DNA of 64,000 nucleotides from Apricaphanius iberus (taxonomy: Eukaryota > Chordata > Actinopteri > Cyprinodontiformes > Aphaniidae). The first letter of the stretch is position 1; each line of letters starts with the position of its first letter. Below, piece after piece: positions 61,201-64,000 of this stretch. The translations under genes and the position numbers were made by a program. The stretch spans positions 372,001-436,000 of the forward strand of contig JAPXFQ010001786.1 in assembly GCA_028564705.1 (NCBI GenBank), given 5' to 3'. The notes beneath the pieces are model-generated. The model did no database searches, was not told the DNA's origin, and saw nothing but the letters and a program-made list of their open reading frames with translations.

Positions 61201-63684
61201 TCATAAATATGCAACATGCTGTCAGAAGGCATAAATATTGTCAGGAGAACATGCAAATAAGTAGGCGTTCCAGAAGCACTCTGATTTTTTTAAACATCAA
61301 ACTGTTTAAAGTAGAGTGTTGTCAGTGTATTTCTGGTAGTTAATGTTATTTGTTGTTATTATCTGGCTTAGTGGAAGTATGTAAATGCTCAATAGGAGGG
61401 GCCCTAGGATGGAACCCTGGGGTCCCGGCATGTGATTTCTGTTTCTGGTGATGAGAATTTGCTTATTGACACAAAAAAGTTCCTGTTCTTGAAGGTAGGA
61501 TTTGAAGTAGTTGAGTGTCGTACCAAAGAGTCCGACCCAGCTCTCTTGATGTTCTCGTAATATATCATGATCAACAGTGTCAAGCGCCGCACTGAGATCT
61601 AACTCTACCAGTACTGTGTTTTACAAGTCAGTATTTATATGGATGTCATTGAAAATTTTGGGGCACCAGGGCACTCTCGGTGCTTTGGTATTTACAGAAG
61701 CCAGACTGATAAATATCAAAGCGGTTGTTCGTTGTTAAGAAGCTGGTGGGATACAACTTTTTCAATAATTTTACCGATAAATGGGAGATTAGAGATTGGT
61801 CTGTAATTTTGCATTAACATGCTGCCTAGGTTCTTATTTTTTAGTATTGGCTGTTATAAAATTTGGGGGAAAACACCTGACAGGAGCGATGAGTTAACTA
61901 TTTGGATCAGATCTGACCTGATGACTGGATAGTACAAAAACATGACTGTTACGTTATTTGGTCTCTCTAAATTCCCCTTAGACTTAAGTGTGTGCTTGCA
62001 TGGTTGTTTGTGTTGTCTGTCTATGTTGCCCTACATTGGACTAGTGACCAGTCCAGGGTGTACCCCACCTATCGCCCAATGACCACTGCACATAGGCACC
62101 AGACCCCCCTGTCCTGCAAACAGAATATTGTGTAGATAAAGAATGGGTTTTATGTGGAGAATTAATAATAAAAAATGCAGCTCATTTAAAATGCACGCCA
62201 CACTGTTTTAAATTTTTTTTATTTTTAAACAATTTTGAAAACTGTCTATCATTTTTCTTCCACTGTAAAATTTAACATGAATATATGAAGGATTGGGGTT
62301 TTAACATTGGGCACTGGGAAAAAAGATCAAGGGTTATGTCTGTTTTTCTAAGGCACGGTTAACTTAAAGACAACCAATTAATTTGTTCTGATCAGATATC
62401 AGTTACTGCTTAACTAATATTTAATATCTAAGTTAATTCATTTTGACCAGCATTTGGACTTCTTTCAAAAATAATTAAGACTTGACTGGACTGAAAATGT
62501 GTGTTAAAACCTGAACTAGACTTCTACCCATGATTAAATTTAGATTTAAATGTTTTTTTAAGTCAGCCAACATCATTTTTCACCAGAGGAAGCCTATAGG
62601 AAGCTTTCAGAACTTCCATCAATATTTTTAATTCCAGAAATGTGTCTATTACAAGCTAGTTACACAGTTTATTTCATATGGACTAGAAGTAAAATAAGAC
62701 CTTTTTTATAATATAAAACTCAGTTATTTCAACAATCTTATGTCTCAATGCCAATCAAAATTGAACTTAAATTAGAAAAGCTAAGACAAGGCATCTCAAA
62801 GTGCTTTACATGGTGAAAAGTAAAAAATAGTGAGCAGTGAGCTACCTTTCTCCCAGCGTCGTTATTGTGCAGGTTCATGAGAGCTCGGCTGGAGGACTGG
62901 CCTTTACCCCTCTCTCTCACATCCACAAAAGACTGAGAGAAGGCCACTCCATATGCAATGTTATCACTGCAGCCTGACCACTGGAAACCTTTTAAAAAAC
63001 ACATAAAGGTGCACTATAATTGGTTATCTAAACTGGTAGTTCATAGTAGTTATTACAATATTATGATGGATTTGGTTTATAAGGTTTAAATTAGTTGTTC
63101 TATAAAATCTCACATTATTTAGACTTATTGTCAAGAGAAAATGGGGTTGGACCTTTTTGTTCCCTTTCCATGTGTGAAAGTGCTGCAGAAACCTACCCTC
63201 TGGACTCACTCCATGCACATTGTGGTCACAGCCACATTTTTCCAGCTCTCCGCTGCTGCAGGCCCTTGTGACCGCAAATGCCACACTGGCTGCTGAGATG
63301 GCATACACAAAGGCTGCCTCACGGGTGCCTAACACACGTAGGAAAACACAGGCACACAGACACATTTTATATAAATGAAAAGAGCTTCTTGCTCTGAATG
63401 TTACAGCCTAAACAAGGAACATGCTCAGAGTTAGAATGATGCATGTAGCCAAATGCAAAGGATTTCATACTTTTAACAAAAAACTATAACACATAAATAT
63501 AGAAGGATTTGTAACAGTATATAACCCTACCTTGGGTCACTACTTTGCCAAACACTGGCATGGTTTCCAGAGTGGAGCAGTTCCACCGACGATTGCGAAA
63601 CTGGAACTGACACTCGTCTATAGCCAACTGCGCTCCACGACGAACCGCATCCATCACCTCCACATTGCGCTTACAGATCTGTAC
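58244..63684 (-). CDS. wnt4a: Wnt-4 protein, partial (5' exon beyond window)
   Basis: Secreted palmitoleoylated glycoprotein signalling through Frizzled in kidney, gonad and craniofacial development. Exons, minus strand: 63684-63531, 63328-63197, 62988-62846, 58714-58244 (stop TCA complement at 58244-58246); GT-AG introns with phases 1, 1 and 0. About 299 residues are present; roughly the first 50, including the signal peptide, lie past the right edge. Visible: [27 protein letters not shown] (N-glycosylation site), [29 protein letters not shown], the [11 protein letters not shown] loop whose serine carries the lipid, [24 protein letters not shown], and the C-terminal cysteine knot ending VEVHTCR. 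Close to vertebrate Wnt4. The [11 protein letters not shown] wording favours wnt4a over wnt4b, but that paralog call is from memory. The last intron (4.1 kb) hosts Tc1 and LINE relics. Confidence 0.95.
58851..60458 (+). mobile_element. Tc1-like element with long terminal inverted repeats, decayed
   Basis: Inserted at TA (58849-58850 and 60459-60460) in the last wnt4 intron. Left end CAGTGGAGAGAAGAAGTATT; right end, reverse-complemented, CAGTAGGGAGAGCAAGTATT. Similarity extends about 200 bases inward (CTTCAACTGTGAG.GACAGAATCTAAAACAAAAATGCAGAAAATCAC). Transposase relics: [19 protein letters not shown] (about 59308-59365) and PGTRPGQ-type region near 59450; frameshifted. A separate insertion occupies about 59885-60245. 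Confidence 0.85.
59885..60245. mobile_element. Nested insertion in the Tc1-like element
   Basis: CCATAGACCCCAATGCATTT at 59908 through AATCCACACTGTGGCTTTAA at 60245 interrupts the Tc1 right half. Contains G-rich GGTGGGGCGGTCGGATGTTT. Non-coding; family not assigned. Confidence 0.5.
60462..61375. other. wnt4 last intron, unassigned
   Basis: A/T-rich intron DNA. ACCCTGATTTATCAAAGGCTTGC at 61041 resembles a common fish hAT end. No gene seen. Confidence 0.35.
61380..61900 (-). mobile_element. Degenerate LINE reverse-transcriptase fragment
   Basis: Minus strand reads [19 protein letters not shown], then [18 protein letters not shown] (61780-61655), followed after breaks by LGRTLRYDTQ and a [11 protein letters not shown] region (61570-61400). 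These are blocks 1-5 of a non-LTR reverse transcriptase (CR1/L2-like). Catalytic box not found; many stops. In the last wnt4 intron. Confidence 0.75.
61955..62120 (+). repeat. Teleost SINE/LINE-tail repeat, fragment 3
   Basis: TTGGACTAGTGACCAGTCCA then GGGTGTACCCCACCTATCGC and CCAATGACC match the conserved tail of the common fish retroposon (GGACTGGCGACCTGTCCAGGG type). Confidence 0.75.
62121..62845. other. wnt4 last intron, 5' part
   Basis: A/T-rich intron DNA with no recognised feature. Confidence 0.4.
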
Positions 63685-63934
63685 CTGAAACAAAAGCGCG
63701 GTGGACATGTTATCTTCAAATAACACACACAATTGAACTAATTGCTTCCCACTGTCATTTAAGTCATGGAGAAAAAAAAGATAACAGCATGAAGCTGCTG
63801 TCATGTTGCTTTAAAAACATCTGTTGTGTCTACACCTAAAGAACTGAAGGAGACGGAACATCAAGTGACCTCTGAAGTATTCAGTTTTTTGCTATTGCTG
63901 TGCTACCGCTCAGAATAGTGTTTATATATTGGGA
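63685..63934. other. wnt4 upstream intron
   Basis: Intron leading to the wnt4 first coding exon, which lies beyond the right edge. Nothing recognised. Confidence 0.5.
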
Positions 63935-64000
63935 TCATCCATCCATCATCTATACTCACTTATCCTTACAGGGTTGTGGAGCGAGGAGGCTCTTTTCCAG
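63935..64000 (-). repeat. Teleost SINE/LINE-tail repeat, fragment 4 (cut by window end)
   Basis: ATCCATCCATCATCTATACT then CACTTATCCTTACAGGG is the inverted 3' end (CCCTGNAAGGATAAGYGG...GGATGGATGG) of the same retroposon; continues past the window. Confidence 0.7.

Overview
The window is nuclear DNA of a ray-finned fish, most likely a percomorph/acanthomorph teleost. It holds three conserved vertebrate genes with GT-AG introns: snrpe, cdc42 and the 3' part of wnt4. Between and inside them lie many teleost-type transposable elements: an I-group LINE with RNase H, several Tc1-like elements, hAT and piggyBac MITEs, a foldback element and SINE/LINE tails. cdc42 next to wnt4 is also the vertebrate arrangement (human 1p36). 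The species cannot be named from the sequence alone.

Layout. 0.1-3 kb: 5'-truncated, frameshifted I-type LINE on the minus strand. 3.2-3.7 kb: first of four copies of one interspersed repeat. 4.0-11.05 kb: snrpe on the plus strand, five coding exons, 92 aa, introns filled with Tc1, hAT, foldback and piggyBac-type repeats. 11.4-11.6 kb: CpG-rich stretch with an exon-like end, the best candidate for the cdc42 promoter and noncoding first exon. 17.5-32.4 kb: cdc42 on the plus strand, four shared coding exons followed by two alternative terminal exons (CCIF and CVLL endings). Intron 3 carries an uninterrupted Tc1/mariner element whose catalytic spacing is DD38E. 32.4-57.5 kb: no conserved gene recognised; degenerate LINEs, Tc1 relics, hAT-like elements, microsatellites, two striking hairpins near 54 kb and some unique-looking DNA that could hold wnt4 enhancers. 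57.5-58.0 kb: an unrecognised ORF just downstream of wnt4. 58.2-63.7 kb: wnt4 on the minus strand (probably wnt4a), four exons visible, signal-peptide exon(s) beyond the right edge.

The three host genes have unrelated roles: snRNP E is a core spliceosomal Sm protein, Cdc42 a Rho GTPase controlling polarity and actin, Wnt4 a secreted lipid-modified signal. They are transcribed separately. cdc42 and wnt4 converge, with about 26 kb between their ends. The most notable items are the intact DD38E transposase, the cdc42 alternative lipidation exons with a pyrimidine-rich tract before the upstream one, a THAP zinc-finger relic, nested elements in a large foldback, the 54 kb hairpins, and the unknown ORF beside wnt4.
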